In this document: piece after piece, positions 55,763 to 64,000 of the stretch
Layout: the number at the start of each line of letters is the position of its first letter
Numbering within the stretch: the first letter of the stretch is position 1
Assembly (NCBI RefSeq): GCF_001641265.1
Contig: NW_020167548.1
Span: forward strand, 186,001 to 250,000
Reading direction: 5' to 3'
DNA length: 64,000 nt
Source of the DNA: Pseudogymnoascus destructans
Taxonomy: Eukaryota > Ascomycota > Leotiomycetes > Thelebolales > Thelebolaceae
Notes under the pieces: model-generated
Database searches by the model: none
What the model was told of the DNA's origin: nothing
Seen by the model: only the letters and a program-made list of their open reading frames with translations
Program-made: the position numbers and the translations under genes

Positions 55763-58433
55763 CAGTGTTCGGCAGATACTACCCAGGTAGTATCTGGGTC
55801 CTCGCCAGGTAAGGTAAGTATCTGAGCGACTTTGCTCAGGTAAGGTAGGTATTTACAGATACTTTAGCAGGTAGTTGAGCCTCAATTCCGTATACAAAAA
55901 TGACGCTTTTGATATTTGAAATAGATAATGATATGTAACTAGAATATGTAACTAGAAAAGTGAAACTCGTGACAAATATAATAATAAAATAGACAGCCCC
56001 TATTCCTATTCTTCTGCCTCATCATCTGCATCATCACCGTCGCTGTCGGCATCTGGTAAATAACCCCAATTCCGTAAGCAAAGCAGATATCTAATTGTCG
56101 ATGGCGACAATCTATTCCTTTTCTTAGTAATGATATCGCTACCATTGCTAAATACCCGTTCTGATGGTGCTGATGTCGCAGGAATTGCAAGATGGTCTCG
56201 AGCAACTTGAGCAATTATTGGATATTGATATTGCTTTGCAGACCAATATTTGAGAATATCAGTATGCTCACCAGGCCGTGGTTCAAGCATCCATCGTTTC
56301 CATTCTGGTTCTTCAAATGATATACCCTCTGATGCAAATAAATCTTCATCAGAATCTGGTTCTTGCACTCTAGTATTTGCATTTCCTAATGCATCTGCAA
56401 GAGCTGTTTCACGTTCAATACGCTCTGTATCAAGATGATATTGCCGTGTCTTATATGTTCTACAAACATCTTCAAACTGTGCTCTTGCCCGTGTGATTCG
56501 TACATGATCTGTACTATCTGGATATATCTTTTTAAACACTGTATGGTTCATCCGTGGATCGCAAATTGTAGCTACAGCTGAGTGCTTACATTGCTGATTT
56601 GTTGCAAGAGTATAATACGCGTGAAGCTTTTGATAAGCTACTGTGCATGCAATACCAATTGCTGAGTGCTCGCCAACTTCTTGTTGCATCTTCTTAACTT
56701 TATTTATCATTTTAAGATAAAGTGGAATAGCAAAGTTAAGTGACGGATATGTATCACTTTGTAGCCGTCTTGATGGTTTGAGAAATATTAAGAACAGTCG
56801 TTCAAGATCTTTAATAACAGCCCAATCTCCTGTAGTTAATGCAATATCTTTCATACTAATATCAAGCTGTTGTGTTATGCATACTGCTGTGATTGGTATT
56901 TGGAGTTTTAATGCTGTATCAAGCATACGATGTGTTGAATTCCATCGTACTGGCATATCAAGTGATAGTTGCTGTGGTTTTAAACCTATAGCTTTGACTT
57001 GTCGTTGTAAAGCATCCTTCCATGCTCGTCGATTACGAAAGACATAGATATGTCTTCGTAGCTTTGCAAGAGCATTCATGACTTCGACATGACTATCTCT
57101 ACTAAATGGAATCCGAGCTGCACCTTGCTCACACCGGTATGTCTCTGTCTCTACATCTGGTTCTGCTTTTAAACTCGTAAGAGCGGCTTGAACTGCGAGA
57201 TTTATGATATGTGCAATACACCGGACATCGCCTTCTTTGACAGTAAATGTCCAAGGTTGTTGAGTTGATGTTTGGGCGTTGCTAGCCAATTTCTCATATT
57301 CTGAGAGCATCACAGTATTTGATGATGCGTTGTCTCGGGTGCATGTAAAGATAGCGCCTGTAATAGCTATACTATCTGTTACAGCTGCTAATTGCTGAGC
57401 TAAGTATTCACCGCTATGAATAGGCTCTTGAAGATGTATCACATCAAGCAATTTTGATTTCTGCTGCCATTTATCATTAATCCAATGAGCGGTAACAGCA
57501 GCATACTCTGTATAGTTCCGTGCAGACCATGCATCTGTCGTTATGGATATCCGGCCTCCATGTATAATATGAGAATGGAGTTCAAGCTGTAGTATGCCTC
57601 GGTGATATGAGAATTGGCGTTGTAGTTCTCGGTGCAATGTTCTTGACGAAAGTGATAACACAGATGGACTTAAGAACCGTACTAATTGACGATATGAATA
57701 GCTTTCGATAATGCGTAAAGACAGGTTATTAGATACTATAAACGATAGCACTACTCCCTATATTTGGCTGGATTGTTTGTTGGTCTTGATTCATGGGTCG
57801 CTGGTCTCTGAGGCTCAAAAAATGATGATGTGCTGCTAGATTGACTTGAAGGCGCTGTATTCTTGTGTTTAAGAGCATCATAGATTCCTTTATGCTTAAG
57901 ACTATAGTGTTTCCAAAGATTGCCAGTTGAAGCAGCAGCTTGAGCATGGGTTTGAGCTGCGGGCGAGTATCCGCAATTAGGCTGCATACAGCATACTTTG
58001 ATAGTTGGCGGGTTGCTCTCAAGTAGTATTCTTGAATATAGTTCCTTCGTGAACAGCAGCGACTGTGTTGGCGGTAGCATTTGGCTAGGCGGGTGTAGAC
58101 GGACAGGAATTGGATTTGATTGCTGAAAAGGGGTAAAAAGCCCTGGTAGGGCTGGCTCATCGTGAGGATTATAGCCATCAAGGTCCGTCGGCACGTCTGA
58201 CAATGGAGAGTCACTCATTTTCACGGCAATTATCACCATATCAAGCATGAAGACGAGTATTTCAACGTTAGCATTTGTGCGGCTTGGCTACACTTGGCAA
58301 TACTTGGCATGTATCTGGGTAAGTATCTGAAAATACCGGGATACTCAGGTATTTTGAGAATGAGCCCAGGTAGGTAATTACCCAGGTAATTACCTGAACA
58401 CCACAGGTAATCAGGTATCTGTGCCGCACACTG
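55763..58433 (-). mobile_element. hAT-family DNA transposon, 2.67 kb, with perfect 8-bp target duplication
   Basis: Both sides carry GTATTAGA (55755-55762 and 58434-58441), the 8-bp duplication expected of hAT insertion. Ends are imperfect inverted repeats: CAGTGTTCGGCAGATAC from the left and CAGTGTGCGGCACAGATAC read inward from the right. Subterminal copies of CAGGTA and related GGTAAG words are clustered at both ends (about 55785-55880 and 58330-58430), as hAT transposases need. One transposase gene fills the interior. Its base composition is even and there is no sign of RIP. Confidence 0.95.
56006..58218 (-). pseudogene. hAT transposase, single frameshift
   Basis: The N-terminal part (start at 58218, MSDSPLSDVP; an ATG at 58248 is also in frame) has a BED-type zinc finger: CCMQPNCGYSP, a spacer, NLWKHYSLKHKGIY. 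It runs to a stop at 57751 after NPAKYRE. The remaining 580 residues are open in the next frame: LSFIVSNNLSLRIIES, ISITTDAWSARNYTEYAAVT, TRDNASSNTVM, VRCIAHIINLAVQAAL, then the C-terminal hAT dimerisation domain IPATSAPSERVFSNGSDIIT, KKRNRLSPSTIRYLLCLRNW. The two parts abut exactly, so one missing base near 57750-57760 accounts for the break; no intron fits. It is otherwise full-length. With the frameshift it is probably inactive but could be mobilised in trans. Confidence 0.9.
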
Positions 58434-58441
58434 GTATTAGA

Positions 58442-59570
58442 AATAGCACACCATAACACCACCTCGACACAACCCCCCTTAAAAAAACACGCACAGATCC
58501 GTCATTTCACCGGTATATCCCTCAATCCCATCCTATACCCCCTTCTACCGTCCTCCATCCCCATCCAATAACCCCCCCCCTTCCAGCAGCACACGCTCCC
58601 CCGCCACCTCACTGCCCCCCTCCGCGCATCACTACTAAGCTGCATCGACATCCATCTCCGCCCCGACCCCCTGCGATGCGGTGAGGAGGACCTATGGCGG
58701 GCGGTATGCATGGATGACAGATGCACTGATGACGTGCACTGGTGCGGTATGCCACGCGAAGGGCAGAGAAATGGAGGGGGTGTGATCGATGTGAGCTTGG
58801 ACCGCTCGTTCTTGTCTAGGGCTGGGCTGAGAGGAGGGGTGACAGGGGGGAAGAAAGCTCGGATGAAAAAATCGGGTGGAATAGGGCTAGGCTGATGCTT
58901 CTTGGTTCTAGTAACAGGGCCTGTGGTGCTAGCGGAGATGAAAATGTAGAGGGGTAGAGGAGAGGGTGTGGTGGCGTGGAAAATGGTAGGGGAGGCTCGT
59001 GGCAAATTATGTAGCTGATGTGCGAGGGGGGAGGTGGAGCGGGTATGCGGTTGAGGTTGAGTGCGGACGTGTGCTAGGAGGGGCTTAGGGGAGAGTTTCT
59101 AGGGAAGGTTTTCTAGGGGAGGGTTTTCTGCGGGAGGGTTTGCAGGGGAGGGTTTCTACACGAGGTTGCTGATGATGATGATGATGATGATATTTATTTA
59201 CGTCTAGCGGGACGCAGGTGTAACCCACGGCCCTAAGACCTCCCGAATAGTATGACCTTAGAGAGCAGTTCTTACATGTTTGCGTAGCTATAAGGCCTGT
59301 TAACTAAGTGCCTTCCCTACTAGTTAGGATGATGTTAGGTTTACTAGTAGAGGGTAGTGCCTTAAGTAGTAGTGTTGCTCTAGTGGCGTTAGGCAGCGTC
59401 TAGGGATAGTTGTGACTTAGGATTCATAGTCTAAACCACTATGTAGGTCATAGCAGACTAGGGACTATACTAAGGGTATGTTAGAGAAGGTAAGGTCTAG
59501 GACATACCCTACTTGTTAGGTTAGCATCCCTAGGGTCCTAATGTAGTTCATTCTGCTTTTACTAGCCTAT
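58442..59570. other. Intergenic tract between hAT and LTR elements
   Basis: A C-rich then G-rich stretch (58460-59160) with GGAGGGTTTTC-type repeats at 59090-59160, a GAT microsatellite (59170-59190), and AT-rich diverged DNA (59220-59570) resembling RIP-mutated repeat. No gene is supported. Confidence 0.5.
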
Positions 59571-60045
59571 TGTTACGACGGAACAAGAAGGCTGGCCAAC
59601 TACAGGACAGGAAGGAGGGAGGTCGCATGAGACCGGCCCTGGTACCTGGAGGGGCAGCGGGGAATAGTAGTTCCGAAAGTATCACGTGACGGACTCGCAG
59701 GATGATGAGAAGAGTCCTAAGAGTCCAGGACTCCGAGGACTCGAGTGAGTTCCCAGGAGTCCACTAGGCACGTGATGGACTCGCAGGATGATGAGAAGAG
59801 TCCTAAGAGTCCAGGACTCCGAGGACTCGAGTGAGTTCCCAAGAGTCCACTAGGCACGACGCCACTATATAAGTAGATAGTATTTCCTTAGATAGGAGCT
59901 TCGTGCTCAACTCAATACAGTATTTGTTATATACTAGTAACGTGTTACTTGAAGCCTTTGTGTCTGATCCCCTGCCTCCTCTGATAAGTAAACCTTTACG
60001 CAAGAGAACCTCTGTGTCTTCTATCGTTTAGAAGTCAGCGTTACA
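59571..60045 (+). repeat. 5' LTR of Ty3/gypsy retrotransposon
   Basis: The 475-bp sequence begins TGTTACGACGG and ends GCGTTACA, the TG...CA ends of LTRs, directly upstream of gag. A TATA-like box (ACTATATAAGTAG, about 59862) would lie in U3, followed by a probable R/U5. The upstream 5 bp are CCTAT; the matching duplication would lie beyond the window. It contains a tandem 86-bp repeat, listed separately. The 3' boundary is inferred without the second LTR. Confidence 0.78.
59683..59854. repeat. 86-bp tandem duplication in LTR U3
   Basis: Copies 59683-59768 and 59769-59854 are almost identical (they differ at about two or three positions). Each starts with CACGTGA and contains AGTCC-bearing inverted words (AGAGTCCAGGACTCC). 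A third CACG start follows at 59855. Confidence 0.93.
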
Positions 60046-60091
60046 CTTTGAGCACCACTTCTACGAGGTACCGGCTTACACACAAAGCAAC

Positions 60092-62029
60092 ATGTCTGTC
60101 GTCAGTTCGAAGGGGAAAACCCCCACCACGCCAACTTCGTCTCAGAGGTCTAAGCCTGAGAATGAAGAGATGCCCGATGCACCCACCGTCAACGAACTCA
60201 AGGAAACTCTACGCGTCAAGTTGCCCGACACTTACTCCGGGCACCGAAAGGAACTTGAGGTGTTTTTGCTACAGGTCGAACTGTACCAGCACTTCAACGA
60301 CGAGAAGTTTCCCACCCAGGAGAGCTATGCCCTGTGGACTGCGTCCTACCTTAGGGGGGAAGCCCTGCGATGGATCGAACCATTCCTCAAGGACTATTTC
60401 GAATATGAAAGTACCAATGGAAGCATGACAACTACGCAGACTATGTTTGGCAGCTGGAATGGATTCTGTAAGGAAATCCGACGCATGTTCGGAGACATCG
60501 ATGAGATTAAGACCGCAGAAGACCATCTGTTTGCACTTAAGCAGACTGGCAGCGCCCTCACATACTCCACAGAATTCCAGAGATACGGCAATCAGACAGG
60601 ATGGGACGCCAGCGCACTCATCAGCCACTACCGACGTGGGCTGAAGAGCCATATACGTATGGAACTTGCCCGTTTGGAACAACAACCAACGGACATGGTA
60701 GCGCTAATCGAACATACGGTCCGAATCGACAATCGACTATACGAATTCCAGAAGGAACGTCGGACCTATGACAAGCCCAAGAAAAGTTACCCCTACCGGG
60801 GAAACGAGGGCAGACGACGGGATCAACACCCGCGAGACAACCGTTGGTCGGACCCAATGGAACTCGATGCCACGTTCAAACCTGGACGACCCCGTGACCC
60901 TAAGAAAGACAGACAATTCAAGGAACGACTCTGTTTTAACTGCGACAAGCCAGGCCACATGGCCCGAGACTGCAGACAGCCAAAGAAAGGGAACGGCGGA
61001 CGCAAAGTCGGCAAACAACTCAATGCCACCTGGACAGGACAGTTGAACGCAACGTTTGTGAGCAAACAGGACTGGGGAATAAACGGCGAAAACACCCCAG
61101 AAGACGAGAACTCAGACGAAGGGTCGGAGGCGGAATCGTTCACCGTCTCGGAACAGGAAACCTTCGACGAGCTCGCACCTATGGAACCAATGAGTCCACG
61201 GTGCAAGAGCGTAGTAAGACGCATGGCAAAACACGCCCACGCGAAGATTAGGGCCGAACGAGACAAGCCCAATGGCCAGAGGAGAATCCCCATGCTTAAA
61301 GACCTCTACGGGAACCTGTTACAGGAACTTCCGTTAAAGTGCAAGGTGGACGACTGCAAGGATGACCTCTGGAGATACTACGACCAACTAACGAATACCC
61401 GCAGGCTGCTTGGCACGTCCCAAGACGTAGCTAAGTTGGAAGCACAAGAAGCGGAAGAACTGGAGAAGGATGTCGAGCATATGGCTAAACTGAAGTATAT
61501 GAAAAGCGTCAAACTTTACTACCAGGACCGCAGGAGAGCCCTGAAGAAGTACGACGAGAAAGCCAGAGATATGCTCCGACGGGAAAATGCGAGACCCACT
61601 CCACGCATCGAAAGGAGAGCCATGGAGCAACTAGACACGTTCTCCACGCCTCCGAGGGAAGATAGTGCATGGGTGAGAGGACAACGGGAACTATCAACGA
61701 CAGACGCAACAGAGACTGATCATCCCTGGCACGCGTATGTCTACTGGGAGTATTGCAGCGAAGATGACTGCAAGCTCCACTGGAAAAAGAAACACCAGAA
61801 TCAGTTGTTTCCCCGATCCTCGCCCAGGATACACTTCAGAGACGCAGAGCAAGTTCACGCCCTCAGGCGAAGCCAGTCTGAAGGAGACTTGCCTATCAAA
61901 AGCGAACAGGTATACAAGAAATACCCACATCTGCTAGACGAAGCAGAAGAGCGAGGGAAACGATCTCCCCAAGGACCACCATTGGAAGCGGATGAATACT
62001 ATCCTTCCTCGGACGAGTCAAAAAACTAG
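60092..62029 (+). CDS. gag: Gag protein of Ty3/gypsy retrotransposon
   Basis: An intact 645-residue frame. Residues about 30-230 form the capsid-like region of fungal gag (LRVKLPDTYSGHRKELEVFL; ALWTASYLRGEALRWIEPFL; DIDEIKTAEDHLFALKQTGS; EFQRYGNQTGWD). A CCHC zinc knuckle, CFNCDKPGHMARDC, lies at 281-294. The C-terminal half is long, acidic and charged with a coiled-coil-like KLEAQEAEELEKDVEHMAKL segment. The frame ends in ...DESKN at a TAG that forms part of a -1 frameshift signal. There is no internal stop and no RIP-type change, so this copy is recent. Confidence 0.94.
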   Translation: MSVVSSKGKTPTTPTSSQRSKPENEEMPDAPTVNELKETLRVKLPDTYSGHRKELEVFLLQVELYQHFNDEKFPTQESYALWTASYLRGEALRWIEPFLKDYFEYESTNGSMTTTQTMFGSWNGFCKEIRRMFGDIDEIKTAEDHLFALKQTGSALTYSTEFQRYGNQTGWDASALISHYRRGLKSHIRMELARLEQQPTDMVALIEHTVRIDNRLYEFQKERRTYDKPKKSYPYRGNEGRRRDQHPRDNRWSDPMELDATFKPGRPRDPKKDRQFKERLCFNCDKPGHMARDCRQPKKGNGGRKVGKQLNATWTGQLNATFVSKQDWGINGENTPEDENSDEGSEAESFTVSEQETFDELAPMEPMSPRCKSVVRRMAKHAHAKIRAERDKPNGQRRIPMLKDLYGNLLQELPLKCKVDDCKDDLWRYYDQLTNTRRLLGTSQDVAKLEAQEAEELEKDVEHMAKLKYMKSVKLYYQDRRRALKKYDEKARDMLRRENARPTPRIERRAMEQLDTFSTPPREDSAWVRGQRELSTTDATETDHPWHAYVYWEYCSEDDCKLHWKKKHQNQLFPRSSPRIHFRDAEQVHALRRSQSEGDLPIKSEQVYKKYPHLLDEAEERGKRSPQGPPLEADEYYPSSDESKN

Positions 62030-64000
62030 GAGTCCTCGACGGTAGGCCACCGGCGAGCGACATGAAGAGGCCTAGTACAGACCAGCTATGCGCCACGACG
62101 GGCAGCATGCAACTATATGTGGTCGCTAAGATACAACAGCGACACCTCCGAGCAATGATTGACTCAGGAGCGACGGGCAACTTTATGACAAAGAAAGTAG
62201 CAGACACGCAAGGTTTCAAGACGCAATTGAAAACCGAACCATACCCGTTAATGGTCGTAGATGGAGAGCCCATCTCGACTAATGAAGGAATGGTGACCCA
62301 CGAAACGGTCCCATTGGAAATGGTCATGCTACACGGGCACAAGGAAACGATTCAGTTTGACATCGTGCACATGGACAACCATGCGTGCATCCTTGGTATG
62401 CCATGGCTCAAGAAACACAACCCCCAGATCGACTGGTGGAACGAGAAAGTTGTGATGAGCCAGTGCGCGTGTGAACAACGGACGGACACACGACAACGGG
62501 AGAAACCCTCCCAGGGCCGGAAGGAGTTATGTGCAACCTCCGAGCTCGATGACCTAGCCCAGGCATCCTCACCGACGAGTATACCGGTGGAGTACAAGGA
62601 ATACGAGCAATTATTCCAGGAAGGCCCTAAGAACGAGGCGCTTCCTAAGCACCAACCATGGGATCACGAGATACCTTTGGAGAAAGACAAGAGTCCACCG
62701 TTCGGACCAATATATCAGCTATCGGAAAAGGAGCTGAAGGTACTTAAGGAGTACATCGATGATAACCTAGCGAAAGGATTCATCAGACCATCCACATCAC
62801 CAGCAGGAAGTCCGGTGCTTTTCGTACCAAAGAAAGACGGCTCCCTACGGTTATGTGTGGACTATCGAGCGTTGAACAACATCACAATCAAGGACAGGTA
62901 TGCCCTGCCGTTAATCAACGAACTACACGATAGATTTCAAGGAGCAAAGATCTTCAGTAAGCTAGATCTGCGAGGAGCATACAACCTGATCCGAATCAAG
63001 GCTGGGGAAGAGTGGAAAACAGCATTCCGCACCCGCTATGGCCTATTCGAGTATCAAGTCATGCCCTTTGGGCTAACAAACGCACCCGCATCCATGCAAC
63101 GACTGATGAATGATGCTTTGCACGAATACTTAGACATCTTTACCATTGTCTACCTAGACGACGTCCTGGTGTATTCAGCAACCAAGGAAGAGCATGTCAA
63201 GCATGTCAAACTTGTCCTGAAGAAACTAAAGGAGTACAGCTTACTCCTCAAACCAGAGAAGTGCGAGTTCCATAAAAACCAAGTCGAATTCTTGGGTTAC
63301 ATTATTGGAACGCACGGCATCAAGATGGACCAAGCAAAAGTAACGGCAGTGTTGGAATGGCCAACACCGACCACGGTCAAGGAAGTGCAAGCCTTCCTAG
63401 GCTTCGCCAACTTCTACCAAAGATTCATCTCGGGATATTCCAAGGTAGCTCAACCACTCACGGAGCTTACCAGAAAGGATCTCGAATTCAAATGGACGGA
63501 CAAGGCAGAGGCTGCTTTCCAGGAACTTAAGACGAAGTTCACGGAAGCACCTATCCTTGCTACATTTGACCCTGCAAAGAAGATCATCCTCGAAACGGAC
63601 TCTTCTGACTTCGCAATTGGAGCATGTCTGAATCAACCAGACGAGAACGGTAAGTTCAAACCAATCGCGTACTACTCTAGGAAACTGTCACCCGCGGAAC
63701 TCAATTACGACATCCACGACAAGGAGCTACTGGCTATTGTCGTTGCCTTTGAGCAGTGGCGAGTATATCTTGAGGGATCCACCTACCCTGTGCAGGTATG
63801 GACGGATCACAAGAACCTCATATACTTCACCACGACCAAGGTTTTAAACCGCAGACAAGTCCGCTGGGCAGAAACCCTCGCAGCCTACAACTTCACGATA
63901 ACCTATCGCAAGGGCTCCAAGAATGCAAGAGCAGACGCTCTCAGCAGACGGACCGACTACGCCGGCCCAAAGGAAGAAAGACCTAGAGCAATTCTGAAGA
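61996..64000 (+). CDS. pol: Pol polyprotein (protease-RT-RNase H), incomplete at window edge
   Basis: The -1 frame relative to gag opens after a TGA at 61993 and has no stop to position 64000, where the window ends. In order it encodes an aspartic protease (MIDSGATGNFM, at 62155), a linker and reverse transcriptase (FVPKKDGSLRLCVDYRALNN; LDLRGAYNLIRIKAGEEWKT; MPFGLTNAP; IVYLDDVLVYS at 63148), then RNase H (LETDSSDFAIGACL; LSPAELNYDIHDKELLAIVV; VWTDHKNLIYF; GSKNARADALSRR). Domain order before integrase identifies Ty3/gypsy. The expected integrase, chromodomain (if any) and 3' LTR lie beyond the window. Pol lacks its own early start and would be made as a Gag-Pol fusion. Confidence 0.96.
   Translation, partial: MLSFLGRVKKLGVLDGRPPASDMKRPSTDQLCATTGSMQLYVVAKIQQRHLRAMIDSGATGNFMTKKVADTQGFKTQLKTEPYPLMVVDGEPISTNEGMVTHETVPLEMVMLHGHKETIQFDIVHMDNHACILGMPWLKKHNPQIDWWNEKVVMSQCACEQRTDTRQREKPSQGRKELCATSELDDLAQASSPTSIPVEYKEYEQLFQEGPKNEALPKHQPWDHEIPLEKDKSPPFGPIYQLSEKELKVLKEYIDDNLAKGFIRPSTSPAGSPVLFVPKKDGSLRLCVDYRALNNITIKDRYALPLINELHDRFQGAKIFSKLDLRGAYNLIRIKAGEEWKTAFRTRYGLFEYQVMPFGLTNAPASMQRLMNDALHEYLDIFTIVYLDDVLVYSATKEEHVKHVKLVLKKLKEYSLLLKPEKCEFHKNQVEFLGYIIGTHGIKMDQAKVTAVLEWPTPTTVKEVQAFLGFANFYQRFISGYSKVAQPLTELTRKDLEFKWTDKAEAAFQELKTKFTEAPILATFDPAKKIILETDSSDFAIGACLNQPDENGKFKPIAYYSRKLSPAELNYDIHDKELLAIVVAFEQWRVYLEGSTYPVQVWTDHKNLIYFTTTKVLNRRQVRWAETLAAYNFTITYRKGSKNARADALSRRTDYAGPKEERPRAILK
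62020..62057 (+). promoter_or_regulatory. Programmed -1 ribosomal frameshift site
   Basis: The gag frame reads TCA AAA AAC TAG. The heptamer A AAA AAC (62020-62026) is a canonical X XXY YYZ slip site immediately before the gag stop. After an 8-nt spacer (62027-62034) a hairpin can form between 62035-62042 (CTCGACGG) and 62050-62057 (CCGGCGAG) with one A-G mismatch and a 7-nt loop (TAGGCCA). Slipping back one base puts ribosomes in the open pol frame. Pairing and spacing are read directly from sequence; use in vivo is inferred. Confidence 0.88.

Noticed and set aside
59090..59165. GGAGGGTTTTC repeats as possible telomeric DNA
   Set aside because: Not TTAGGG-type and irregular; surrounded by ordinary interior sequence and transposons.
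1..64000. tRNA, rRNA and CRISPR features
   Set aside because: I looked for T-loop words with matching acceptor stems and for regular spaced repeats. GTTC-like words at about 107 and 33826 lack a cloverleaf or lie in a gene. No CRISPR is expected or seen. A covariance-model search would be decisive.

Overview
The window is nuclear DNA of a filamentous ascomycete (Pezizomycotina). Support for this comes from short GT-AG introns with CTAAC/CTGAC-like branch sites and from orthologues of ascomycete housekeeping genes. Decayed repeats also carry RIP-like C-to-T/G-to-A stops, and the mobile elements (pogo, hAT, Ty3/gypsy) are of fungal types. I cannot place it below subphylum from sequence alone.

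Positions 1-33.5 kb are mostly core genes: taf10 (TFIID/SAGA), tpc1 (mitochondrial thiamine pyrophosphate carrier), a gamma-butyrobetaine-dioxygenase-like enzyme, pmt4 (O-mannosyltransferase), a Tbf1-type telobox factor, an aldehyde dehydrogenase, two lineage-variable hypothetical genes, a membrane-anchored histidine-acid-phosphatase-like protein, an internally repetitive hypothetical protein, an AT-hook protein, an NTF2-like protein, rsm19 (mitoribosome) and mre11 (DNA repair). rsm19 and mre11 are divergent and share a 0.4-kb promoter.

Positions 33.7-38.8 kb are a gene graveyard: a frameshifted DJ-1/PfpI protein, a GH2 glycosidase reduced to its two ends, and a Zn2Cys6 regulator with several stops. 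Two diverged copies of a roughly 0.2-kb repeat lie among them.

Positions 38.9-49.8 kb return to core genes: a single-chain proton-translocating transhydrogenase (nnt) and a long kinesin.

Positions 49.8-64 kb are an accessory, transposon-rich tract. They hold minisatellites, a mariner/pogo-type MITE, a 2.2-kb pogo-family element riddled with stops, a 2.67-kb hAT element with perfect 8-bp target duplications and an almost intact transposase, and the 5' part of a Ty3/gypsy LTR retrotransposon whose gag and pol are fully open. At the gag stop there is a canonical -1 frameshift signal: an A AAA AAC heptamer, an 8-nt spacer and a hairpin. The contrast between the decayed pogo element and the clean hAT and Ty3 elements suggests insertions of different age, or loss of RIP.
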